In this document: one piece after another, positions 26,795 to 37,048 of the stretch | Position numbering within the stretch: the stretch's first letter is position 1 | Layout of the letters: every line of letters begins with the position of its first letter | Assembly: GCF_000220395.1 (NCBI RefSeq) | Contig: NW_004086912.1 | Location: forward strand, 1 to 64,000 | Reading direction: 5' to 3' | From: Ichthyophthirius multifiliis | Taxonomy: Eukaryota; Ciliophora; Oligohymenophorea; Hymenostomatida | Length of the DNA stretch: 64,000 nt | The notes under the pieces: generated by a model | The model's input: only the letters and a program-made list of their open reading frames with translations | Database searches by the model: none | What the model was told of the DNA's origin: nothing | Position numbers and translations under genes: made by a program

Positions 26795-27110
26795 TTTTTA
26801 TAATTTTTATAAATACTTTATTATATATTATTTTTTATTTATACAATTAATATTAAAATAGCTTAGTAAGTATCTTTATTATAATAATATAGTATCTTAT
26901 ATATTAATTTAAATATTTATATTAATATGTATTTGGTTTTAATAAAATATATTTAATAATAGACTATAATAATAATTTAGAATTATATATTTTATAAATA
27001 TTATTATATAGAAAGATAAAAAAAAACATAAATAAATAAAAATATAAAAAAATTAAAATTAATTTTTTCTATAAAAAAATATAATATATTTATTAATTAA
27101 AAAAAAAAAA
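26795..27110. promoter_or_regulatory. divergent intergenic region, PABP paralogue / ALKBH8-like
   Basis: 316 bases separate two divergent start codons. The minus-strand frame stays open for some codons upstream of 26794, so the paralogue may begin further in. An A run directly precedes the ALKBH8-like ATG. Confidence 0.35.
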
Positions 27111-28289
27111 ATGGATACATCCATTTTGCAACATAAAATCGAAGAACTAGAACTTTCCGAAGCTTTATTAAAGGACTTAACAATACCACCTATCAAAAAT
27201 AAAACCGAAAAGCAAATAATCACAAAAGAATACGAGATCCAAAAGCGTTTAAAACGGAGTAAAGAAGTAATCTAATCCCAAGAAAAAAATCTTGAAATAT
27301 TTTCCGAAAATCCTACCTCATAAATATTCCTTGTCCATTTTGGTACAGGCAATGAATCTGATGATTTCCAAATCCGCAAAATATTCGCTTAAAAACCTTT
27401 AAAAATTATTCTTTTTCCCGGTTTAAGTTACGCATATATCCGATTTGAGAACAAAGAATAATGCGAGGAGGAATTATTAAAAAAGACACATAAAATAATT
27501 AATAATTAAGGAACATTTTATATTGAAATTCCCGAAATTAAAAAAATCTTCATCTTTTTATTCACTACATTGTCAACTGAATAAATCCTAAATAATAAAC
27601 CTAATGAAATCCCCAATTCTCTTAAATATATTGAAATTCCAGGAATTTTTTATTTTCCCAATTTTATCACTGAAGAATAAGAAAATTACATTATTCAATA
27701 AATAGATGAAAAACCCTGGATTAAACTATCTAAAAGACAAGTTCAGCATTATGGCTATGAATTTATATACGGATAAAATACAATAAATAAGGAAAAAAAA
27801 ACAAATCCAATTCCTGATTTTTTATCAAATATGGTTCAACAATTAAATGAGTATATAAAAAATAAATAAAAACCATTAGACTAGCTTACTATAAATGATT
27901 ATAAGCCAGGAAATGGTATTTCCTCTCATGTTGATGCTCATAGTCCTTTCGAGGAGTGTATTGTTGTAGTCTCATTAGTTTCAGGGGTTGTGATTACTTT
28001 CAAGAGTTACAAAAATGAAGAAAAAAGCTTGTTTTTGGAAAATAGGTCATTACTTATAATGAGTGGGGAGGGAAGATATGCTTGGACTCATTGTATATCA
28101 AGTAGAAAAGTAGATAGAGTTTAAGATGAAGTAATTTTTAGGAAAAGGAGAGTATCGCTGACTTTTAGAACTATTAGGTTTGAAAAATGTTAATGTTAGT
28201 TTAAGTTTTTTTGCGAAGATTAAGGATATGATCCAGTTGCTATGAAAAAAGATAATCCACTTTTACAATAGTTTTTGAAAGAAAATTGA
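27111..28289 (+). CDS. ALKBH8: AlkB-homologue 8-like tRNA dioxygenase
   Basis: Intronless, 392 residues. The N-terminal half contains an RRM-like fold (SQIFLVHFGTGNE, then LSYAYIRFENKEQCEEEL). The 2-oxoglutarate/Fe(II) oxygenase follows: YKPGNGISSHVDAHSPFEE gives the metal-binding H-x-D, AWTHCIS the distal His, and RRVSLTFRTIR the 2OG-binding Arg. RSLLIMSGEGRYAWTHCIS closely follows the ALKBH8 pattern RSLLVMTGESRYLWTH. A CQCQFKFFC cluster after the domain parallels the CNC...C zinc site of ALKBH8. In animals ALKBH8 hydroxylates the wobble mcm5U of tRNA and also carries a methyltransferase domain; that domain is absent here, as in proteins where Trm9 is separate. Confidence 0.92.
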
Positions 28290-28674
28290 ATTTATATGAT
28301 GGGTTTTTTTAATTCTCTTATATTGTCTATAATTAATTATTTTATTAAAAAAAAAAAAATTATTCTTAAAAAATTTTTAAAAAATCTTAACACTTTTTAA
28401 AATTAAATTTTCAACTTAAATATATTTATATATATTTATATTTATATTTATTTTTAAAAAAATATATATATATTTATTAATTTTTATTTAAGAATATATA
28501 TATTTATATTTATATTTATATATTTTTTTTATATATTTTATTTATTGTAAAAATATAATTTTTATTCAACTATTTTTTATTATTAATTATATATTAATAA
28601 ATAAATTATATATATATTTTCTAATCACAAATAAATATATTACTATAAATAAATATTTATTTATTTTTAAAAAA
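28290..28674. other. AT-rich spacer between head-to-tail genes
   Basis: TA/TTTA repeats, no gene seen; presumed 3' UTR of the ALKBH8-like gene and promoter of the PRP38 gene. Confidence 0.5.
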
Positions 28675-29493
28675 ATGTCAAATAAAACTGAATAAACAGC
28701 CAATTCAATTCGTGGTTAAAATCCATAATCTTTAATCGAAGCTGTAATTCGTTAAAAAATATACTAAAATCGTTATTGGAAGGAATCTCTTACTGGATTA
28801 ACTGCTGAATCAATAATAGATGAGGCAATTAAATTACAATATATAGCTGGAACATATGGTGGGAGTAGAAAGCCTAGTAAATTTTTAATGCTTTCTTTGA
28901 AATTATTATAAATATCTCCAAGTAAGGAAATAGTAATTGAGTATATTAGATAAGAAGAGTATAAATATTTAACAGCTTTAGGTTGTTTTCATTTAAGATT
29001 GGTTGGTTAGCCCGAACATGTTTATAATTATTTAGAACCTTTATATTAAGATTATAGAAAATTGAGGTTTAGGAATTTGAATGGGAGCTTTTGTATTTTT
29101 TACATGGATGAGTTTGTCGAAAGTTTAATTAATTAGGAAGTTTATATAGATACTTTATTACCTCATATTATCAAAAGACATATTTTAGAAGAAACCGGAA
29201 AAATATAGCCTAGAGTAAGTCCTTTAGAAGAACTTTTGGAAAAAGAAGTTGGTGAAGAATAAGAAAATATGAATATTTAAGAAGATTAAGATGTGAAAAA
29301 AGAAAAAAAAGAAAAGAAAAAAAGTAAAGATTGGAGGAAAATTATACACGGGAAAAAACATAATAAGAGAAATAATAATAATAGTAGATCTAGATCTAAA
29401 TCTTAAGAAAATAAAAATAAAAAAGAACCGGCTAAAGATTCTATTGAATATTGGAATTAAATTAGGGCTGACTTAAATTTAGATTTAATGTGA
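28675..29493 (+). CDS. PRPF38A: pre-mRNA splicing factor PRP38 (38A type)
   Basis: Intronless, 272 residues. The start SIRGQNPQSLIEAVIRQKIY, then NRYWKESLTGLTAESIIDEA, GGSRKPSKFLMLSLKLLQI and YLTALGCFHLRLVGQP match the PRP38 core, followed by LLPHIIKRHILEE. The tail is Lys/Ser/Arg-rich with an RSRSKS tract. PRP38 joins the spliceosomal B complex (tri-snRNP) and is needed for activation. The many short AT-rich introns around it make such a factor expected. In-frame TAA/TAG occur at family Gln positions, including RGQNPQ, which supports the code used here. Confidence 0.95.
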
Positions 29494-29872
29494 GAAATTA
29501 TTTTTATCATTTTTGTTTATATTATTATTTATTTATATTATTATGTGTTTAACAATTATGTGATTTTTTTTAAACTTTTTTTTTTTTAAAAAAAATATTT
29601 ATTTTTTTTGCTTTTTTTATTCTTTAAAAATTAATTTTTATATTTTTTTTTAATTAAAAGATAGACATATATAATAAATAATATTAAATAAAAAAAAAAG
29701 AGGAAATATAAATTTAAAAAAAATATATAATAACACCAAAAAAAAGATAAAATTAATTTAAAATTAAGGAAATACAAATATATATATTTATCCTTCTAAA
29801 TAAAGATTTAAATAAAAAAGCAAGAAAACAATAAAACTATAAAAAATAAAAATAAAAATATAAAAGATTTAT

Positions 29873-29879
<7 letters not shown>
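29494..29879. other. AT-rich spacer upstream of PABP
   Basis: No gene seen. It includes the PRP38 3' flank and the presumed PABP promoter. Confidence 0.5.
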
Positions 29880-29912
<33 letters not shown>

Positions 29913-29950
29913 AAAAAAAAAAAAAAATAAGAAATAAGAAATAAGAAATA
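29880..29950 (+). promoter_or_regulatory. oligo(A) leader of the PABP mRNA, candidate autoregulatory element
   Basis: Directly upstream of the PABP ATG lie 32 consecutive A, one C, 15 A, then three TAAGAAA repeats up to the start codon. It is the longest A run I see in the window. Animal PABPC1 mRNA carries an A-rich 5' UTR that PABP binds to repress its own translation. The position and length here fit the same logic. Function is inferred, not shown; A tracts before ATG are common in this genome, but not of this length. Confidence 0.6.
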
Positions 29951-31870
29951 ATGCAAGCTACAGTAAACCAAACAACATTATACATAACTAATTTATAGGA
30001 CGGAGTAACCTAAGAATACGTATACAAAGAGTTCAAAAAGCACGGTTAAATTAAATCTTTAAAATTTTTCCCTAAAACAAAATCCGCTTATGTTGAATAC
30101 TAAATGGCCTAAGATGCATAAGATGCCAAAAGACACTTAAACTACATTCCTATATTAGATAAAGAAATAAACATTTAATTTTACTCAGATCCCAGCCAAA
30201 GAAAAAACATTAAAGTACACAACTTATTTATAAAAAATGTACCTGAAGAATTAGACTAGAAGCATTTACATTAATTCTTGACAACTTTTGGTGAAGTATT
30301 TTCTTTGTAACTGAAGAAAAATGACGAAGGTAAAAATCTTGGTTACGGTTATGTATAATTCGAAAACGCAGAAGCTAGAGATAGAGTATTAGAATAATAA
30401 GATAAAGACTTAGGAAAACTTAAAGTAGGAAAATTTGAAATTATATTAGAAAAATTCAGCAAATTTTAATAAAGAGAACACCACAATACTACTATTCACT
30501 TAAGATAATTCTTTAGCACAGAAGTATAAGAATCAGAAGAATAAATAAAAAAATAAGAAATCGAATCTAATTTATAAGCTTTGACCTCTTAACTCTTCCC
30601 TAACTCTAAGGCTTCTATTTTCGTATCATATAATAGTGAAAAGAAGAATTTCTGGGCTTAAATTTCATTTGAAGATAGTACAGGAAAGGAAGAATCTTCC
30701 ATACACTTAAAACTTGAGAAATTAAAAGAATAATTATTACCTTAATACCCTACTTTAGATATTATTGTCAAATAAGAAATCTAATAAAAGGAACTTTCTG
30801 AAAAGAACTTAATTTGTTTAGGCTTAAAGGAAAATATAAACGAATAAGATTTCTAATAATGGATAAAAGACAATATTAAAGACGCTAAATTAATCAGAGT
30901 ATTAGTTTTCAAAAAAAGGACTCCCTAAAACGAAAACTAAAACAACGAAAATAGCAAGAAAGTATATAATGAAAATACTCAAATCGCTCATGTGCACTTC
31001 TAAACTGAATAAAATGGTGTCGATTTCTTGAAATTCTGTGCTGATAAGACAAATAAAGTCATTATCGATTAAATCTTCGAAACTCCCAAAATCACACTTT
31101 TATTAGATTAATAAAGTAAAAAGGAATTCGAAAAAACTAAAAAAGCCTATGAATAGGATAAAAAATAATTAGAAGAATCCAAAAAACATATTCCCGATTA
31201 AAAAGTTTAAGTCGCAAACTAACCTATGGGAATAGCTTAGTTTAACAGCCCTCTTTTCTTCATGAATTAGTTAAATTAAGCTATGCAAAAGAATTTACTT
31301 ATGTCATAATAATAACCTTAGTAATCATTAAATCCTAACTTCGGAAGACCTGGACCTATTCCTGATAATAAACACGTTTAAAAACCTTAAGGTGTACCTT
31401 AAGCTAAATAAAATTAACCCGCAAGATAATAATAATAATAGTAATAACAATAGGGTACTTTTATAAATAAATTCGAATTATTCTTGTAGTAATCTACAGG
31501 AAATAAATAATAATAAGTAGAAGAATTGTCTGACTATTTATTAAAAAACAAAGAAGAATTCGCCAAAATTGAAGATGAATAAAAAAGAACTATCCTCGGT
31601 TAAATTATCTTCCATAAAATCCAAAAATTAAGCTTAATTAAAGAATAAGTAGGAATTGTTCTCAAGATTGAAAATGCAAATGATGTATAATAAAGAATAG
31701 AACTATTCTAAAAAGAAAACTCTAAAATTACTGGTATGTTAATAGATAAGGATGTGTTTGAAATCAAAGATATGCTTGAATTTGTTGAATTTAACTAAGA
31801 GCTTATTGAAAGATGTGATGAAGCTATTTAATTAATTTAAAATTCCTAAGATCAGTAAACAGGTTAATGA
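29951..31870 (+). CDS. PABP: poly(A)-binding protein
   Basis: Intronless, 639 residues. RRM1 starts LYITNLQDGVTQEYVYKEF with KSAYVEY (residues about 10-75). RRM2 (about 100-180) has LFIKNVPEEL and the RNP1 motif GYGYVQF. A third RRM-like block begins NLICLGLKENINEQDF; a classical fourth RRM is not obvious. A Gln/Pro/Asn linker with PNFGRPGPIPD and a Q run follows. The C-terminal MLLE/PABC domain spans about 550-620 (ILGQIIFHKI, then KITGMLIDKD). PABP coats mRNA poly(A) tails, supports translation and controls deadenylation; MLLE recruits PAM2 proteins. Codon use and GC are higher than in neighbours, as in highly expressed ciliate genes. Two derived loci lie upstream. Confidence 0.96.
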
Positions 31871-32643
31871 TTTTATATTGATTTGCTTTTCTTTATTTTT
31901 TAAATATATTTTTTTTTAAATATGGATTAAAAAAAAAAATAATAAAAATATTATTTAAAAAAAAATGTTTAATTTTTTTTTTTTTTTTTAAATATTAACG
32001 AATGCTTTTGATTTTATTTTGACTATGTATCTCTTTTTTATATTAATTTCTTTTAAGTTTTATTTTAATCTCGCTCTTTAAAAAAAATATATAATTTATA
32101 GATATGTGTATATTTAAAAACATATTATTTCTTTTATATATAAAAATTATAAATAAATTATTTATTTTAAATATAAAAATTATTATAATTCTTTTAATAA
32201 TAATTACATATTTAAATTTTTCTGATGAAAAATAAATGTATATTTATATTGTTATTATAATTCAATTCTTGAATTAATAAATAATAAACTATTTTTTTAA
32301 TGTTGAATCTGTATATATATTAAAATTTTAAAAATTCAATTATTTATATTTTAAAATATTTAAAGCTTTTCTTTTTATCTATAATTAACAATAATATCTA
32401 TTTATATATTCTATATGACCAAAAATTAAAAACAGAATTATATTATGTTTTTATAAAAAATAAATAATAAATATTTACACAATATCAAAAAAACGCATTT
32501 TATTTATTTAAAAAAATAATTCATTTTTTCTTTAACAAAAATATAAAAAAACAAAATATACATATTAAAAAAAAAGAAAAGTAAAAAACCTAATTTAATA
32601 GAACCAAAATTAAAAAAATAAATAATAAAAATTAAAAAGAAAA
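31871..32643. other. AT-rich intergenic DNA
   Basis: No gene on either strand. The PABP 3' UTR and the NSA2 promoter should lie here. A minus-strand frame at 32504-32761 is only the antisense of the NSA2 start. Confidence 0.5.
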
Positions 32644-33423
32644 ATGCCATAAAATGAGTATATGGAGCTCCATAAAAAGCGTTATGGAGAACGACTAGAC
32701 GCAGCTGAAAAGCGCCGAAAGAAAGAATCAAGAGGGCATCACGAAATATCTCGCAAAGCATAAACTCTAAAAGGTTTGAAGGCTAAAATATTCAATAAAG
32801 AAAGATTTAAAGAGAAAATAAGAATGAAAAAATTAATAAAAGCTCATGAAGAAAAAGACGTAGAAGTAAAAGCTGATTAAGTAAAAGAAGGAGCCGTCCC
32901 TGCATATTTATTAGACAGAGAAAAAACTGAAAATACTAAAGTATTATCGAATATGATAAAATAAAAAAGAAAGGAAAAAGCCGGAAAATGGCAAGTTCCT
33001 TTATAAAAAGTTAAAGCATTAACCGAAGCAGAAATGTTCTAAGTAATGAAATCTGGAAAAAGAAAAAAACTAGCCTGGAAACGAAAAATAAATAAAGTTA
33101 CATTTGTAGGTGATAACTTTACAAGAAAAGCACCTAAATATGAAAGATATATTAGACCAACTGGTCTTAGGTTTAAAAAAGCTAATGTTACTCACCCAGA
33201 ACTTAAAACTACTGTCCCTTTGGAAATTTTGGGAGTTAAAAAAAATCCTTAGAGTAATCTTTATACTAATTTAGGAGTTATTACAAAAGGAACTATTCTT
33301 GAAATTAATGTTTCAGAACTTGGGCTTGTTACTTAAACAGGCAAAGTTATTTGGTCTAAATATGCTTAGGTTATGAATAATCCGGAAAATGATGGATGTA
33401 TTAATGCTGTTTTATTAGTTTGA
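32644..33423 (+). CDS. NSA2: ribosome biogenesis protein NSA2
   Basis: Intronless, 259 residues against about 260 in yeast and human. The start at 32644 gives [19 protein letters not shown], matching the family N-terminus MPQNEYIELH. Landmarks are [91 protein letters not shown] and the end [18 protein letters not shown]2 is a nucleolar factor for 27S pre-rRNA processing in pre-60S particles. A later ATG six codons in was rejected because it would lose the conserved start. TAA at codon 3 is a conserved Gln, a direct check of the code. Confidence 0.98.
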
Positions 33424-33802
33424 AAGTATTTTTTTTATATATCTGTTTTGTTTATTTTTTTAAAAAAAATTAATAATTAAATATGTTTATGAATTTATCA
33501 TTTTAATATTTTGTTATTTTTTTTAATTATAAAATTGTTTTGCTATTTTTACCCTTTTTTTATAATTGTTTTTTTTATTTATATTTTTGTTTTTTTTTTA
33601 TATATTTTTATTTATATATATTTAATACATTTTATTCTTTATATATATTATTATATAATAATATGTAAATATATTTATTTTATATATTTATAAATTTTTT
33701 ATTTAATTATAATTCTATAAATAAAATAAAAAATTAATAAGAATAATAAAAAACTAAAAAAAACCAAAATACAACAAAAAAAAAATAATAATAAACAAAG
33801 AA
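33424..33802. other. T- and A-rich spacer
   Basis: No gene seen. A plus-strand frame at 33511-33693 is only Phe/Ile/Tyr from poly-T/TA sequence. Confidence 0.6.
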
Positions 33803-36557
33803 ATGCAATAATAAGAAAAATAAAAATAATCTCCTAAAACACCTGATTAGAATCAAAATTCATGTTAAAAATAAGAAAATACTCCCGAATATTAAATAAT
33901 CGAAAATTTTAATAGAAAAAACAAAAATTCTCTTGTAAATACTCCCGAAATAATCAAACCAAAAGATCATAAAGCAAAGAAAATTGAATAATATAATTAA
34001 GAAACTCCTGAAATAATAAAATAAAAAAACATTATGGATATCGAATTTTCAAGTCCAGATAATGAAAAATAAGATTAAATTAATTATTAAGAAATAAATA
34101 AATGCAATTAATAATAAGATGAATACAAATATAATTAATAAGAAGATGAATACAAATATAAATAATAAGAAGAAAAAAATTACTATTAATAGGAAGAACA
34201 GAAGTAATAATATTTTTAAAAAGAAGTAAAAAAAATAGAAAAATATGTCATAAATGAAGATTTTAGTAATACAAATAACGATATCTCTATTTATGAAAAT
34301 AAAGTAAATTAAAGTTATTCTTTAAAAAATGAAGAGAATATTTCACATTAGATTATTGATATTTAAAATATTAATGGAATTAAATAAAAAAAAAATATTG
34401 AGAAATTAGAACAATATTAATAAGATAACTTATAATAAAAAAATACGAAATAAAAGCCTGAAAAATATTTAATTTTTCTTATTTATTAATTATTAAGCAT
34501 ATTTTCATTTTTTTATTTAATTTAAGAAAATAAAAATGAAATATTTTTAATTTTTATTTGGATAGATTTCATTTCAAGATTTTTTTTGGTTTAGAAAAAA
34601 CTAAAAAAAACGTTTTTTTTACACTTAATTTTCTCTATTTTAGTTACTTTTTTTAAAGAAAAATAATTTCATTTGATTTTTTTAATTAGAAAATTGATTT
34701 TTTTATATGATTTTATTCATTTTTTTCCGAAAATAAGTCTATTTTTTGATCTTATAATTTAACTTTATCCATTTATAATTCTTTCTTTTCCCTTTTTTTA
34801 TTATTCGTTTGAAAATTTTTACCTTTAGAATATTTTCTGGATTATTTTTGGGCCTTTTTTAGTTATTAAAAGTAAAGAAATTCTCAAAAAAATTAATTTT
34901 TTGGAATAAAAAGATATTTTTACTAAAATTTTATAAAATATAATACTACATATAGATGATTATTTTACCTAAAATAAATAAAAATTAGAAAAAATATAAA
35001 AAATTAACTTAATAATTTACTTTTTTACTTTTTTGTAAATATTGTTGACTTATTTTCTATGGGAAAGTGATAAAAAACCATATTTTATGATTAGTTAATG
35101 TCTTTTACTCATGATTAAATCTAAAATTATAAAAAAAGGAGAAATTTTTGAAGAAAGAAATATTTTTTTTTTAATTTTTTATTTTTTTTATCCATAAATT
35201 CTCCCAAATAAAATCTTCTTAATATTTTTTATTAGCTTAAATGGCTTTTTGGGTCATAAAATTCTAATAATTTAACATTTCTTTTATGTTTTGAACGATT
35301 TTATGATTTTTTTATTCATTTTTCTCTTATTATCTGCTAATTAAATAATCTTTTTGGAAAGATTTTCTCATTTTTTATTTATTAAAGTCTTTTCGTTTGC
35401 CTTAATATTAACTCAAAGTGACCTCTTATTAATTGAAATGGAATTTAACGAATAAATTTAGAACATTTAAAGATTCTGGTGGCAATTTAAGCTCGTATAT
35501 TTACAAAATGCAGTAACTATTTTCATCATAACGAAAGAAATTTGCCAAAAAACATCCCTTTATGAGCATGATATATTGGATAATATTGAATTGATAATGA
35601 TTCTTTTAATTTTATTGACAAAACTAGTAATTGTAAATTATAAAATAGGGAAATTAGTAATAGTAATAGGTTTTTTAATAAGTTTATATTAATAAAATTT
35701 AGACATATGTAGAATATTATGCATATATATAGGATTTGGCATAAAAAGGGAGATTTTGGATGTTTTTGAAAGAGGATTTTTTTAATTTTTATTTTTTATA
35801 GGAATTTATTTTTTAAGTTAATTTTTTTTTTTTTAAGAAAAAGATATTTTTCTAAATGAAAATTTTTAATGGATAATTTCGTGTTTTATTTTGGCTAATT
35901 TTCTTATTTATTTTAGAAATTTAAAAAAAGAAGAAATATGGATTTTGGTGAAATAAAAAATTTATTAAGAAAAAAATTAATTTCTATTTGTTGAAAAATA
36001 TTGCTCTTTTTGTGGAAAATTCATTCATATTTATATCAAATAAATTGCTTTTTTTATTATTTATGTGTATTTTGGATACTTTAAATTATATTTTTTCAAT
36101 AATTTTAGCCTTTTTTTAATTAATGGATATGTTATATTGGATATTTTATATGAATTTTTTGTTTTTGAAGAATTTTTTTAAATTAAACTGAAAATAAATG
36201 AGATTTTTAGGAATAAAATTGGAAAAAAAGATATTAATTTAGATGAATCTTTTGAGTTTTGTAAAGAGATTTGTAGAATTGACGATACATTTAAAATCAG
36301 GAATATTGAAAGGAGAAAAAATTTAGAAACTATATATAAATAAAAATAAGTAGTTTGCTATTAGGATATTTTAGAAATAATCGCTAAAGAAAAAATTCTA
36401 TTGAACAATGAAGATTTGAATATTTAAGGATATTTTTAAAAAGTATTTTTTTTTATTTTTTTTATAATTATTTTTTTATTTATAGAAAATATTATTTTTA
36501 AGTTGGTTAAATTATTCATAAAAAATATATGCTAAAAAAGAAAAATATGGAAATTGA
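33803..36557 (+). CDS. large polytopic membrane protein with TPE repeats (orphan)
   Basis: From ATG 33803 the frame stays open for over 2.6 kb. Removing a 43-nt GT...AG intron (36443-36485) gives exactly 904 codons ending at TGA 36555. Residues 1-220 are soluble and Gln/Glu-rich, with repeated NTPEY/NTPEII/ETPEII units and a doubled DEYKYNQQE block. The rest has many hydrophobic spans rich in Phe, Ile and Leu (for example FLIFIWIDFISRFFLV, FFLHLIFSILVTFF, FVLNDFMIFLFIFLLLSA), short charged loops, and a CSFCGKFIH pair near residue 715. The C-terminal 140 residues are again charged. I recognise no transporter, channel or adhesion family. No early TGA is seen across this length, so it is a real gene. 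Confidence 0.78.
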
Positions 36558-37048
36558 TGAACATAAATAATTTAAAATATGTATATACATATATATATAC
36601 ATATATATATATACCATATTATATAAATATATATTATATTTGAATATAATATTCATTTTTTACTACTAGTTCTTTTTATATAATCATTTTTCTATTTTAA
36701 ATTTATTTTAATTTAAAATATTAAAATAGTACGAAATTTTAGATATATTTAAAGAATATAATTTATTAAATTTATATTATTAATAAAATATTATTTATTA
36801 ATGAAAAATTTATAATTATCTTGTATTATTAAAAAAAAATCCCATATTAAGAAAATATAAAAATATTTTAATATATTAATATATATAGAAAAAAAAAAAA
36901 TGATCTACTGAATTAAGCTTTTATTATTAATATTAATAAAAAAAATAAAATTAAAAAAATAAATATAATTAATTTCAATCGCAAAAAAAAATAATATAAA
37001 AAAATATAAAAAAAAAAAAAGTTGTATAAATATATATTAAAAAAACAT
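36558..37048. other. AT-rich intergenic DNA
   Basis: A TATATATACA repeat at 36570-36615 and otherwise featureless; presumed promoter of the kinase gene. Confidence 0.5.

Noticed and set aside
32504-32761. minus-strand 85-residue frame
   Set aside because: Antisense of the NSA2 start; NSA2 is certain on the plus strand.
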